DNA from: Sesamum alatum | Lineage: Eukaryota; Streptophyta; Magnoliopsida; Lamiales; Pedaliaceae | NCBI GenBank assembly: GCA_034509735.1 | Contig: JACGWO010000013.1 | Span: 15,768,136-15,832,135 of the forward strand | Reading direction: 5' to 3' | Length of the DNA: 64,000 bases | Shown: positions 1 through 11,300 of the stretch, piece by piece | How the letters are laid out: each line of letters begins with the position of its first letter | How positions within the stretch are numbered: position 1 is the stretch's first letter | Program-made: the position numbers and the translations under genes | The notes under the pieces: model-generated | Told to the model about the DNA's origin: nothing | The model's input: only the letters and a program-made list of their open reading frames with translations | The model's database searches: none

Positions 1-840
1 ATATATATATATGTATATATGCACACAATCTTATATATTAAATAAAGTAAAAGATAAAATTAATAATGAAGAATATGCAATATATATAAGGAAAAATGCA
101 AGCAACATTCCAGTTATATTGTAAATGAACAAATTTCCTCTTATGAAAACTAAAACAACAATTTACCTCCCTGTGTTTTCTGAAATGAATCAATTAACCT
201 CCTCGTATTTTACCCTACATTTTATCTCATATGTAAATGAGCAAATTACCCCTAAATCAATTAACCTCCCCGAATCAATTAATCATTTTAAAGAATATGG
301 GAAGGTAAATTGTTATCTTATTTTCATAAGGAGTCATTTGCTCATTTTCAATATCAGATGAAGGTAAATTACATCAATATCACATGACTCTTTATTTTGT
401 TCATTTTCAATATCATGTAAAGGTAAATAACATTAAATTATATATATATATATATATAATTTAAAATAAAAAATTGAATCCATGTAAAAATGTAGGTTAG
501 ATTTGACCATACATAGAAAGGAAAGAAAATAGAGTAAATTGAGGAATTTCATTTATTGAAAAGAGATTGATAATGCCAATAGCAAAGCAACAAAACTAGC
601 ATTGAAAAGACAGTTTACAAATCCACCAACTCTTCTAATTAACAACTATACAAAAAATTGAAACTAATCCAATTAACTTGCATCACAAAACAATTACCCC
701 TAATTAATTTCCTACTCACTAATTAACAAATATTATTATTAATTATGTTTTTTTAGAGGAGGGAGAAAAAAGAAAAGGAAAAACCATCACCACCACTTCC
801 ACGGCGGCGCCGCCACGACCATTATCATTCTTACCTGGCC
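1..840. repeat. AT-rich intergenic DNA with MITE remnant
   Basis: No gene is supported here. The window opens in an (AT)n run. Positions about 160-430 carry the recurring motif set 'aatttacctcc', 'gagcaaatta' and 'ggtaaattac' in both orientations. This is the same palindromic MITE-like family seen near 38530, 58035 and 60735. The stretch from 540 to 840 is probably the 3' untranslated and flanking region of the ABA receptor gene that ends at 882. Confidence 0.5.
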
Positions 841-881
841 GCCTGCGGGCAGCATCACCGTTGAAAAACCCAGAATGAAAT

Positions 882-1445
882 TCAATCGTGGCCATGCATA
901 GATGCGATTGCCACCACCCCAAGCTTCTGAAGATTCAGCTTCACCACCGTATCCGTAAACATCTTCGTATCCTCGCCGGTATTCCCCTCCGGTATATCTA
1001 CGATATACGATTCCAAAACGATCGTATAAATTTTGCCGTCTTTCTTGAATTCATTAACAGAAGTGACGGAGCGGTAATTGTTCAACCTATGCTCGCCGCC
1101 GACCACTCGGAAGCTGAGTATATGGTTTTCGTCGTCGAGAATCTCTAGTCGCTCCGTGGAGGTGGAGGCGGGGAGGCCGGAGATAACGGTGACCTCGCGT
1201 ATGCTGCCGACGCCGCCGTCGCCAATGAGCCTGCAGCTTTTGATGAAGTGCTTGTAGCGCTGGGGGTTGTCGAAGCGGCGGACGAGGGGCCAGACGGCGT
1301 CGGCGGGGGCGTCGATGCGCTGGGTGATGAGGGACGTGCATGTGTTGGGCAATGCGTCGAAGGTGTGGTAGGTGCGGATCACGTGCTCCAGCTGCGAGTA
1401 TTCCTCCGGCGTTAGGCCCTGAGGGATTTCAGCTTTGTCATCCAT
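882..1445 (-). CDS. PYL2: PYR/PYL/RCAR abscisic acid receptor, PYL2-like
   Basis: This is a soluble ABA receptor of the START/Bet v I-like fold. When ABA is bound it inhibits clade A PP2C phosphatases in cytosol and nucleus, releasing SnRK2 kinases. The 187-residue frame is intronless, as expected for this family. The gate loop SGLPA is at residues 89-93 and the latch GGEHR at 116-120. Ligand-pocket residues match PYR1 by position: Lys65 (PYR1 Lys59), Glu98 (Glu94), Tyr124 (Tyr120), Ser126 (Ser122), Glu145 (Glu141) and Asn171 (Asn167). The stretch TCTSLITQRI and the C-terminal NLQKLGV are closer to PYL2 than to PYR1 or PYL4-6. The 5' third is strongly GC-rich compared with its surroundings. 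The start is the first ATG in frame, just downstream of a microsatellite-rich leader. Antisense open frames over it are shadows. Confidence 0.95.
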   Translation of the reverse strand: MDDKAEIPQGLTPEEYSQLEHVIRTYHTFDALPNTCTSLITQRIDAPADAVWPLVRRFDNPQRYKHFIKSCRLIGDGGVGSIREVTVISGLPASTSTERLEILDDENHILSFRVVGGEHRLNNYRSVTSVNEFKKDGKIYTIVLESYIVDIPEGNTGEDTKMFTDTVVKLNLQKLGVVAIASMHGHD

Positions 1446-1478
1446 TGCTTCAAGAAAACGGTCAAGAACAAGTGTGTG

Positions 1479-1512
<34 letters not shown>

Positions 1513-2808
1513 AATGATTGACAATGGAGAAAAGGGCAGGATGAAAAAATCTTTCGGGTTCAACAACACAGAAACTAATAAGCAGCAGAGGGTTTGATGG
1601 TCCTATACATACATATATATATATAAAGAAAAGGGAAATTGAATGGAGGAAATTAGGGTTTTGTCATTCTTGATTCCAGGAGAGAGAGAGAGAGAGAGAT
1701 TGAAATGGAGGAAATTAGGGTTTTGTTATTCTTGATTCAAGGAGAGAGAGGATTGATTGATGGTGAAAATAAGGAGGAAAAAATGGTGGGTTTGGAGGAT
1801 TATATATATATATATATATATGTATAGATGGAGTAGTTCTTGGAATTTGGTATAATGAGGTAGAGTGGAGGTGGGGGTGGAAGAAATACTATACTAATAT
1901 ATTTGTTAGATAAATGGATAAAAAAGAAGTGGACAATTGGAATTTTTTAAGAAATAAGTCAAATTTTGCCTAGTTTGGTCGAACCAAATCAATTATAAAG
2001 TAAATATAATATACTTTATATATGATCTGTCACTTTAATTTTCTAAACTGTACACTAATCACACAATAAGTGTATTGCCCTTAAACTTGCTATGTGATTA
2101 ATCACTTTCCATAAACTTTACACCAATTACACGATAAGTATATTGCACATTATTATATGATTGGTTCAGATTTGATCGAGTCGGGTTCGGAATGAGGGAG
2201 ATTTGGGCTTTGGGGTTATATAATTTGCATATATGTATAATTGAATTTATTAGTATTGTAATTTTTCCAAGAAAGGGATTAGTAAAGAAAGAAAAAGAGC
2301 ATAATTAAATAGGAGCATCTAACTAGATTTGGAAAGGGTATTTGTGTATGTATATATAAATAGAGAATTAAGATGCAGATGCAGATGCATGCATGGATTT
2401 AATTTTTATTGGTTGGGTAATTTCTACATTTTGGAAAAAGACAAGTGATTTATTTATGGCTTAGGGGCAATCAACCCACTCTTCCCTTCCATTTAAAGTA
2501 AATTATTAAACATAACATAGACAATTCAGCGTTGAAATTATATATATTGTAATAAATAATTAAAAAAAAAGTAGGCAATGGAAGAAGCTAGAATAGAATC
2601 AATTGATCAGCTTTAATATAAAAAGAATAATTTAAACAGCCGCAGTATGTATTATTTTATTATTATAATTTGCAAGTTGCATGCAGTTCAGAGTCATATA
2701 TATATATATATATATATATATAACTATACCTTTTCTTTTTATTATTTAAAAGTATATATATATAGACGTTGCTTGCAATTCCATTAATCTTTTCATGAAA
2801 TATATATA
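1446..2808. promoter_or_regulatory. Upstream region of the PYL2-like gene, microsatellite-rich
   Basis: No gene is supported. On the minus strand this is the leader and promoter of the ABA receptor. It holds an (AT)n-(AG)n compound repeat at about 1477-1512, (AG)n at about 1680-1700, and (AT)n tracts near 1612-1625, 1800-1822 and 2696-2722. The 1478-1492 tract can supply a TATA element about 40-50 bases above the start codon, but the repeats make this uncertain. A short sequence at about 2030-2190 ('aagtgtattgc', 'cacttt') has a relative in inverted orientation near 39790-39900. Confidence 0.45.
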
Positions 2809-3232
2809 GGGTAAATTAAGGCCACTTTCATGAAGTTTGCCATAATTACAAATACTTTTTCGTTATTTGAAAAATTACAAATATCCCTGAGGTTTGTAAT
2901 TTTTAACCAAAGATTTGAAATTGATCATTTTTCCCTTGAATTTTTTATTAGAATTGTAGAAGAATCAGCCGAGGTAAATTGCATTATTGTTCATTTGTGT
3001 AAAAACTTAAAAAACCTCTCCATGCGCATTGTAGTCCAAAAAAAATTTAAGAATCAAATAAAAAATAATTCAGTGCATAAGGGCATTTTGGTCAATTCAG
3101 CCATAAAGATGGATGAAAATGCGTTATTTTGTTAGACGGTTACAAACTTCAGGAGAGTATTTATAATTTTTCAAACAACAAAAGAATATTTATAATTATG
3201 TCAAACTTTAGGAAAAGTCATTGTAATTTACC
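2809..3232. repeat. MITE family A, copy 1
   Basis: A 424-bp element begins gggtaaatta and ends gtaatttacc, so its ends are inverted. It aligns almost end to end with 36213-36637, sharing blocks such as 'cataattacaaata', 'accaaagattt', 'tgcataagggcatttt' and 'gttagacggt'. There is no coding capacity beyond chance. It is flanked by (AT)n, so a target duplication cannot be judged. Confidence 0.75.
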
Positions 3233-3824
3233 ATATATATATATATATATATATATATAAATCCAATATATATTCAGCCCTTCCTTCAAAGGAATGGGAA
3301 CATTGAAGACAAACTAATTAATATTTGTACTGTCTGGTTAACTATATAATTGTTGGAATGATTATCTAAAACCACTCTTAATGACTTATATGAAATCATT
3401 AATGATTTAATTATATGTATGCTAATAGTTGAAAGAAAATAATTAGAGGAATAGAAAGTAGTAATTAAAACCAAATTGATTTATTATTAAAATGTGGATA
3501 TGGTCGTTATCCTAAGTAAGCCATCGAGATTAATTAAGTTGAAGATGTAGATTTATTGTGTTTTGGGGGTAATGATAGTGTTTGGATAATGATGAGATTG
3601 TAGACTACGGAATGAATTAAAAGTGTTGAAAACATATATATAAAAAAAGAAATTTAATGTAATTTACCTCCTTGTAGATATTGCTAATGTGTAAATTATC
3701 TTCTTATAAAAAAAAAAAAAAAAATTTATGTCTCTGTGTTTCTTAAAATGGAGCAATTTACATCCATATCTAAAATTTATTCGGTTTAAAAAAACACAGA
3801 GAGATAAATCGCTATTTTATTTTT

Positions 3825-4638
3825 GGGTTAATTACACTCACCTCCCCTGCTACTATGTAAATATACAAATTCCCCCCTTTTACTATGAAAATTACAAATT
3901 GCCCCCTCTGACTAACATGTGTTAGTCAAATTTAATAATAAGTGTTTAAATGACCATTTTACCATCATTTATAAAATAAAAAATAATTAAATAAAATTTA
4001 TAATAGAAGAATTTTCTTATTTTCTTTATTTGAAATAAAAAGAAGGAAAAAAGTTTATTTTTCGGATAATTTAAAAATATACTTATGTCTTCATTTTTCT
4101 AGAAATTGTAATGTATAGATTTTAAGAATTAAAATACACTAAAATCAACTTATTTAAATTTTTATTTGACATTGTAAAATTGGCTAAACTATTGAAATTT
4201 GCCTCAATATTTTAACATTTGAATAATATAAGTTTTATTATTACTTGCTATATATAATTTCAATAAAATTTGCAAACTTTGATGATTGTTAGGAATAGAA
4301 ATTAATGCCATAACCTACAATAAACAATATGTGATTAAAATAATATTATAGAATAATATACTAAAAGTTACGAGTATACACTCTTATTAACTTTAAAAAT
4401 AACAAATCATCCCTTAAGATATTTAAGTCATAGAAAATAGGGTTATTCAAGTTGAGGATATTATAGGAAGTTTAGATCAATTTTTTTTATGACATCAACG
4501 AAATCTATTAAGTTGACTAATGAATGGGGCAATTTGTAATATGGATATATTTAAAAGGGAAGTTTATGTAATTTTCATAGTAAGAGAGAGGAATTTGTAT
4601 ATTCCCATAGTAGTAGGAGAGATGAGTGTAATTAATCC
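3825..4638. repeat. MITE family B, copy 1
   Basis: The element begins gggttaattacactcacc and ends gagtgtaattaatcc, giving imperfect inverted ends. Internal blocks ('tactatgaaaattacaaatt', 'gatgattgttaggaatag', 'atatggatatatttaaaa') recur in the same order at 37412-37957. It is non-coding and AT-rich. The interval 3655-3824 before it carries family D-like motifs. Confidence 0.65.
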
Positions 4639-4915
4639 TTTATTTTTCATAAAAGAATAATTTACTCATTTATAATATCACATGGGGCTACTTGCAATTT
4701 TTGCGACGAACAAGGGGAGTGAGTAGTACGTACATCGTTGCAAAAAGGGAGGGGGGAGATTCGTGGATCATGTGAGAAAGTTAACAATTACTACTGCCAC
4801 CCCGCGTGATCTAAACTCCACTTTGCAGGTTTCCTCCTCACCACTTTAACAACCCCCCCCCCCCACCACCCCACCCCCACATTTATTTTTATTTTTATTT
4901 TTCAAATAAAAATTA

Positions 4916-5750
4916 GGGTTAAATGTACTTTTGCCCCTTCAATTATAGGTCATGTAATAGTTATCTCATGATTTTTCTATCTATATATTTTTTCCCTCTG
5001 AATTAACGGTCAACAACTTTGATCGTTATAATTTCACAAAACCTGTCCAAAATATGCTAATGTGGCCCGGGAATGCTGACTTATACTATGTAGCCGTTAA
5101 AGAGTCGTTCGGACTTTGTTGGACCAAAATGCCCTTGTCTACGCTCTGATTTGCCTCCTTACAAGTACATGTGCAAAATTCGTGCAAATCAACCAATTTT
5201 TCGCCTTGAATCCAATTCTTTTGTGCTATATTTTTCATTAGCCATTTGAGAATTATTTTAGATACGTCGAGTAGTTCTTCCAGTTCACATTCATCTTGTT
5301 ATTATTGCCAACGATCTAATCATGAATATTCTGATATCGTGGACAATAAATAATCTAGGGAGAAAATTTATCGGATACCCAAATTGAAAACAAAACGGAT
5401 GCAAATATTTCAATTGGATTGAGCCTAAAATAAGCAAAAAGCCTTGAAATTGGTCAATCCTTGAATAGGTTTATTGACCAGAAGCATGAAAAGAGCAATC
5501 AATAAAAATTTACTATGAAAAAAGGACTTTTTGTTAGTATTGAATTTTTTTTTTAATTAATGTTGATGCTAAATAGTGCTCCACATCACCAAATACGTGG
5601 CAAAATTTTGATGATTAGGTATGAGATGGATGGAGAGTTACGGTTACAGCTATTGACTGCTAATTCAAGGGGGAAACAGTACAGATAGGAAGTTCAAGGA
5701 AATCACTGTTACATGGTCTATAGTTGAAAGGGGCAAAATATATTTTACCC
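4916..5750. repeat. Inverted-repeat element, MITE family C
   Basis: The left end reads gggttaaatgtacttttgcc. The right end, on the other strand, reads gggtaaaatatattttgcc and continues with a matching block (ccctttcaactatag against cccttcaattatag). The flanks are taaaaatta on the left and aaaaaatta on the right, which agree at 8 of 9 bases. That suggests a 9-bp target duplication and hence a Mutator-like origin, but the AT-rich target weakens this. A 12-C run lies just before it at 4853-4864. Confidence 0.65.
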
Positions 5751-8306
5751 AAAAAATTATAATGGGCCTAGAATAAATATATATTTATAGAAGTTAGTAA
5801 TATTATTGGTGGTGGTGGTGGTGTGTTTATTGTTTATTTATTTTGGGGAAGGGGGATAAATAAAACAATAATATATATTGTATTTTCCAAGTGTAAATGA
5901 GTGGGGTTGGTTTCAATCTTGAATGAATGATGGCCTTGTTTTCAGTATTGAGTCTTTATTAAGTGTGATCAATAATATATATATGTGCATTGTCAGATCA
6001 TCATGAGATGACCGCCATTTTCATCATTCATCATATAATATGTATGTATATGTATATATATAATAATTCATTCCATTTAATCTAAGATTATACATTAATG
6101 GCACAAGAATTTTGGCTTCTTCATAATGAAAAGAATATTGCTTTTGTGATTGGTCTCTGCTCATGCTTTGACCATCCATACTAATAAGTAAGAAGAGGAA
6201 AAGAAGAGAAGAATTACGTGAAGGTTGGGTAAATGGGAAGGGAAGAATTTAAAGAAACAGAAGAGAGAGAGAGAGAGGAACACCAACACAAACACAAACA
6301 CAGACAGAGACAGCAAGCGCCGGTATCTAAGTAATGAATTAAATGAGGATTCATGCACTGACATACAACTTGTAGCTGGAGGTGTATTAATAAAGAGCTG
6401 TTATCTGATGGCATACACACACAGCAGGCACCCATCATCATCATCACTCTTCACCCCTCTCTGCAAAGCAAACCCATAATACATGCTAGTGTAATGAAAA
6501 AGAAAAAGGGTTGGTTGGTGGCTGTGTGTGCTGTGTTCCTCTTCTACTCCATAAGATTTGCAAATAAAATACACTAGCTCTACTACTCTTCATCATCATT
6601 ACCAGTTAGCGCCAGCTATTTCATTTTATTCTAACAAACACACACACATATATATATATAGTGGGTGCAAGTTGAGATTGAAACCGAATAATGGATAGGG
6701 AGGGAGGTGGACCAAAGTTTCCATTGGAGCCTCTGCCCAGCTATATTATTATATCTTCTGAGGGGGTGTAATTTATTGCATGCTCCAAGGTCAACTGGGT
6801 GCGCCTTCAATTAATTTTATCCAAACAAAATGATTATATGACCACTGCCTCTACCACCATACCTGCTGCTGCTGCTGCACCAGTTGTTGTAATCTTCATC
6901 TCAACCTACAAGCTGTAACATAAAAAAAAAGAGTCGACGACTTCCCCAAGTTGCAATTTCAAATGCGTCTGTGTTGTAACGGGACGGAAAAGAGACAGAT
7001 GAAGCAGCAGCAGCAGCAGCAGCAGCAAATGTGCATCGGCGTGCATATGTACCTCCTTTCCGGTCAAGGCACATTAATAGCACCAATGTGTCCATACACG
7101 GGCTATTGTTATTTTGTGGGTCCAAACCCATAAACAAAAGGAGGACCCCGCCTATATTTGCAGACCTCAAGGTTTATGCTACTTTGGCTCCATTTTGCAT
7201 GCGTTGGTAGTATGGTCATTACGCAAGTTACCATACTGATGTGTATTCTGAAGGATCCAACTTCAGGTTCCTTCCTCGTCCATTCAAAATTCTTCGATCA
7301 AAAGGGTTACTCAAGTATGAAAATACACTTACACTACTCCCCCATATGATCCAATGCAGTGGTAAACCAGGAGACTCAAATTGACCATCAACAATGAGGG
7401 GAGTATCCAACTGTCCACTCATTTGAATAGAATACGATATGAGAGATTCCCAGGTTGACCTTTAAAGGGCTAAAACTGACACTAGAAAGCTTGAGTTATT
7501 ATGTGCCCCATCAGTCGTCAGATCCAACAATTTAAAAATACTAAGCAAGAATTATATCTCTTCTGTATAAAAGATTCATCCTAATCAGTCCTCAATATAC
7601 CATAAAATCTGCTTTCTAGATCACCAAAGCAAACATTACCTGCTTCAGCAGAAAAATTGTATAAAAAAGCATGCTCTATGCATCATCTATGTACAATCTG
7701 TAACAGATGCAAAGATCTAACAACAACTATAAAAATAAGATGGAAAAAGAATATCCACAGCAGAAAGTTCCTTCTTCAACTTCATTGTAAGCCCAAGCAT
7801 TTTGTACAGCATATGTCCGTTTGAGTTAGTAATGCAGATGATACATATCAAAGCTCTACAAGTTGAAGATAAAGAAAATAAAAAAGCAAGAAGAATGAGA
7901 AGCAGAAGAAGAAACAATAGCAGTGGGAGAAAAGAAAAGAATACATGTCCGAATTACATGGAATAAGCTCAAAACTATTTCACATTGAAACAGGGGAACA
8001 CAAGGGAAACCACAAGAGTGCGTAGCATTACCTTGTCCAATGTGATACCTTTGGATTGTTAGCGGCTCTAGCAGTTAGATTACTTCCTTGAGAGACTTTG
8101 GTGTTTTTGAGGCTTATGACGCTTCGTCTTTCACTATTTTCGTTAGAGATGTATAGGAGATCTTGCATTACAGAGACTTGCTGTTAGGGAACAAAGATGG
8201 ACCGATCCCACTGTCCTCCAGTTGTTTAGGACATCAGATGGTAGAGTAGGAGCTTTTGTCCAAGGTAATATGTGGAACCATTACAATTCGATAAATTTGT
8301 CACCCT
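5751..8306. other. Intergenic DNA, including the probable 3' UTR of the KEA gene
   Basis: I recognise no protein gene here. The part nearest 8306 is probably 3' untranslated sequence of the antiporter on the minus strand. Simple repeats include (GGT)n near 5808-5822, (AC)n near 6285-6300 and 6634-6648, a GCT run at 6861-6876 and about eight CAG units at 7004-7027. The CAG run gives a short poly-Gln frame with no family resemblance. Confidence 0.45.
7004..7027. repeat. (CAG)n microsatellite
   Basis: About eight uninterrupted CAG/GCA units. The plus-strand frame through it is only 60 codons and has no other recognisable feature, so I treat it as a simple repeat rather than coding sequence. Confidence 0.85.
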
Positions 8307-11300
8307 TCATGTATAGAGATCCTTAGATATTAAAGCAATTCTCTGTTTAGCACTGTCCGAGCGGAGATTGTCTCCTTTATATCCAAGCTGGAGGCGAAAA
8401 TCATTGTCAACAAACAATTCAAGAAATGAAGAGATTTGAATGCGACCAAAGAGAACTGAGATTTTTTTTATTTCAATATTCTGTAAAAAGATCTTGAGAA
8501 AAGCAATTATTACCTCATTCTGACTGTCAGGTGCAAACCAGCGTAACAACACACCGAGGTGCATAACTGCTGGTATTAACTTGAAAAGCAACGGAGTCGT
8601 CACCTGCAGAAGTCCAGTTGTCAATAGTCCACTTAAAAATATGAAAAGACCAATCGCGCTTGACCTACAGTTCAATGTCTTGCATCGATTTTCATGATAA
8701 GCGAAAAGTTCAAACAAGCCTTAATTAACATCCCACTAGTTACCAATTAAATTAACAAAAAGTTACCAAGTAGGCAAGTACTGTGCAACTCAACTGCAGA
8801 TATTGCTGGGTAGTGGACATGAGAAGTTGCATAATAAACTGCCAAGTCGACTATTATCTCCGCTTGGAACAATAAAGGATTTCATTCACTATGAATGATC
8901 ACCAAAATACAACTACCAGCAGAACATTTTCACATCTAATCATTTTCTACTTTCGTCCACCTATGAAGATTGGATACTGAGACGAAACCTGAGATTTGAG
9001 GTTGTGGATTTAACAAATAAGTGAGATTAAAACGGAACCTCCAAACTTATGCTTTCATCCACATAAAAGCATGGATAAAAAATCAGTACATACTTTCATC
9101 CACATAAAAGCATGGATAAAAAATCAGTACATAACAAACCAACTAAAGCAAGACGAAAGAAGATTTTATACCAGACTGAGTGCTGTCGTTCCAAGAAGCA
9201 GCAAGTACACTTTACCCTGAAAAGCAAATTAATTTCTCAAAAAATAAGAATATCTCATTATGCTTGTCATAGAGTTTACATCATAGGTTTAACTCTTCAG
9301 TCCCCAATATAGAACAGCCCCAAGTGAGAGTTGTAAGATTATTTCCCTAAGCTATAGCTAAAGCATTTACCTCAACAAGATGAAGATTTGAGGCACGACT
9401 AAGCAGCACAAAAGCAAATTCCCCTATTTGTGCCAGAGACATCCCTACCTACATAGTTCAAGGACCAGGGTCATGTTGTTTACAAATAAGACAAATCCAA
9501 ACCAAATAAACAAGGTAGCATCTTACAAGAAGTGAAGTCTTGTTGTTGTAGCCAAATCCCTTGACAACTGCAGAAATTACTACAGTTTTAACGATGACCA
9601 CCAATATAACTGAAGCAAGCAAGATATCTACATGATTCCACAGAAAATGAACGTGGATCAGCATCCCAATGCTTGCCAGGAAAAGAGCTGCAAACATGTT
9701 GCGAATGGGTTCAACCTGTGCCAATAACAAGCCTCCAATCAAATCTAGCCAAGAATTACGACAATGATAATTCTGAGGACATGCATGCAAATACACATCA
9801 GACATGTTGTAAATCTGTCTCCAAATAAGTGTGTAAAATGATCTTACTTGTTCCAGTGTGTGCTGGGCAAGATCAGTCGTCGCTATCATCACTCCAGCAG
9901 CAAATGAACCCAATTCCAAACTAAGACCAAGCTTGTCACTACACTGAACCATACAGAACAGTATACATTGCTCCAGTCAATTTAGAGGCCCATTTTAAGT
10001 GAACAGAAGTCACGTAACAAATTAACAACCAGATACAAGATGTGCAAACTATTTTCCGATAAATGTGTCTTTTTTTCGCACGGTTGTGTGCGGATATCAA
10101 AGGCAAAACCAAAACGTCCAAGTGAAAATAATCATCTCCACAATGTAGTGAATATAAATATAATTGTAGATGCACATTGGGACCTTGAAGGCTTGAAGAA
10201 GTTCAAAGAGATCTAAAGAATGGAAAGGAAACAAACCCAAGCTACGAGTAGGCAAAATGCAACCGACGCCAATTGATAAAGTTCATTGGTCTGCAAAAAG
10301 AGATCAATATCCACAGTAAGTTTGAACAATTGAAACAGCTTGCTCAAGCTTGTGATATATGCAGAATCTCTTTGTAAATGACAAACATCTTGATTAAGGA
10401 AAAACACACACAGCAACAAAAGCTTCCTGCTTTACCTGCGATGACAAACTTATCATAAGTTTCAGGAACCAAGGCACACAGGTCCGTGACAGTATCGATA
10501 AAACTGCCAAGAAAGCAATCAACACCACCAACCTGGCTAATGGATTAATCAGTATAATGTTTAACAGGTCGAAGATTCAAAGCTCTTGAAAGGTAAAAAT
10601 AATTGCAGTTTCAACTTCTCCCATGCAAGGAAAAGCTAAAGAAAACAAGAAGAAAGAAACGAAGACTGTCAATATTCAAAGTACTACTAAGTGTTCCAAT
10701 TCAATCCGCACGTTTAGCAGGCACATTACTATATGTATGCAAGAGGTAAGAGGAAATTGATTACAAGTTAGAATCATTGAAGCTCTAAGTTTCACAAATT
10801 TTCCTAAAAATCTTTCTTTTTGTATTACACATAAACATGCTAAATATTCTCCAGAAAAGGTAAATTTTCACCCTTTCAAGAAAAACATGTCCGAGGACGG
10901 AAAAATATCGAACTTACGATTTAGTCATGGATATCACACCCTGCATAACACCAGAGGTTCCACCGAGGACTGGAAGCAGAGCAAATAGTAACCCCACAGC
11001 ACAGTCCTAAAAATAAGATTTATAACATTTTAGAAAAGCATCAACATTCAACCCAAGATATGTTCCTATACAAAGAAGTCCAGCGCATATAAAACTGAAC
11101 AAAACAGTACATGTTTCGGACAAAGCCTTCAACTGCTGTGGCATATATAGAAAAGTGAAATTCTTAAGTCAAGATAAAAATAAAATGAAAAATGCCACAG
11201 GAAGGTGATTTATTTAGAATTGGAGCTTAAACATAGATTTGTCCTCAGCAGGAGGATGGTAATAAAACACTTCCACATTAAAAGAATAATCAACAGTTGA

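Noticed and set aside
888..1341. Open frames overlapping the ABA receptor in other frames
   Set aside because: They arise from the GC-rich coding sequence of the receptor and have no family features of their own.
4853..4864. Functional poly-C element
   Set aside because: An isolated homopolymer beside a MITE, with no conserved context.
6161..7422. Small protein genes near the CAG repeat
   Set aside because: Frames are short, low-complexity and conflicting on both strands. No domain or splice pattern supports a gene.
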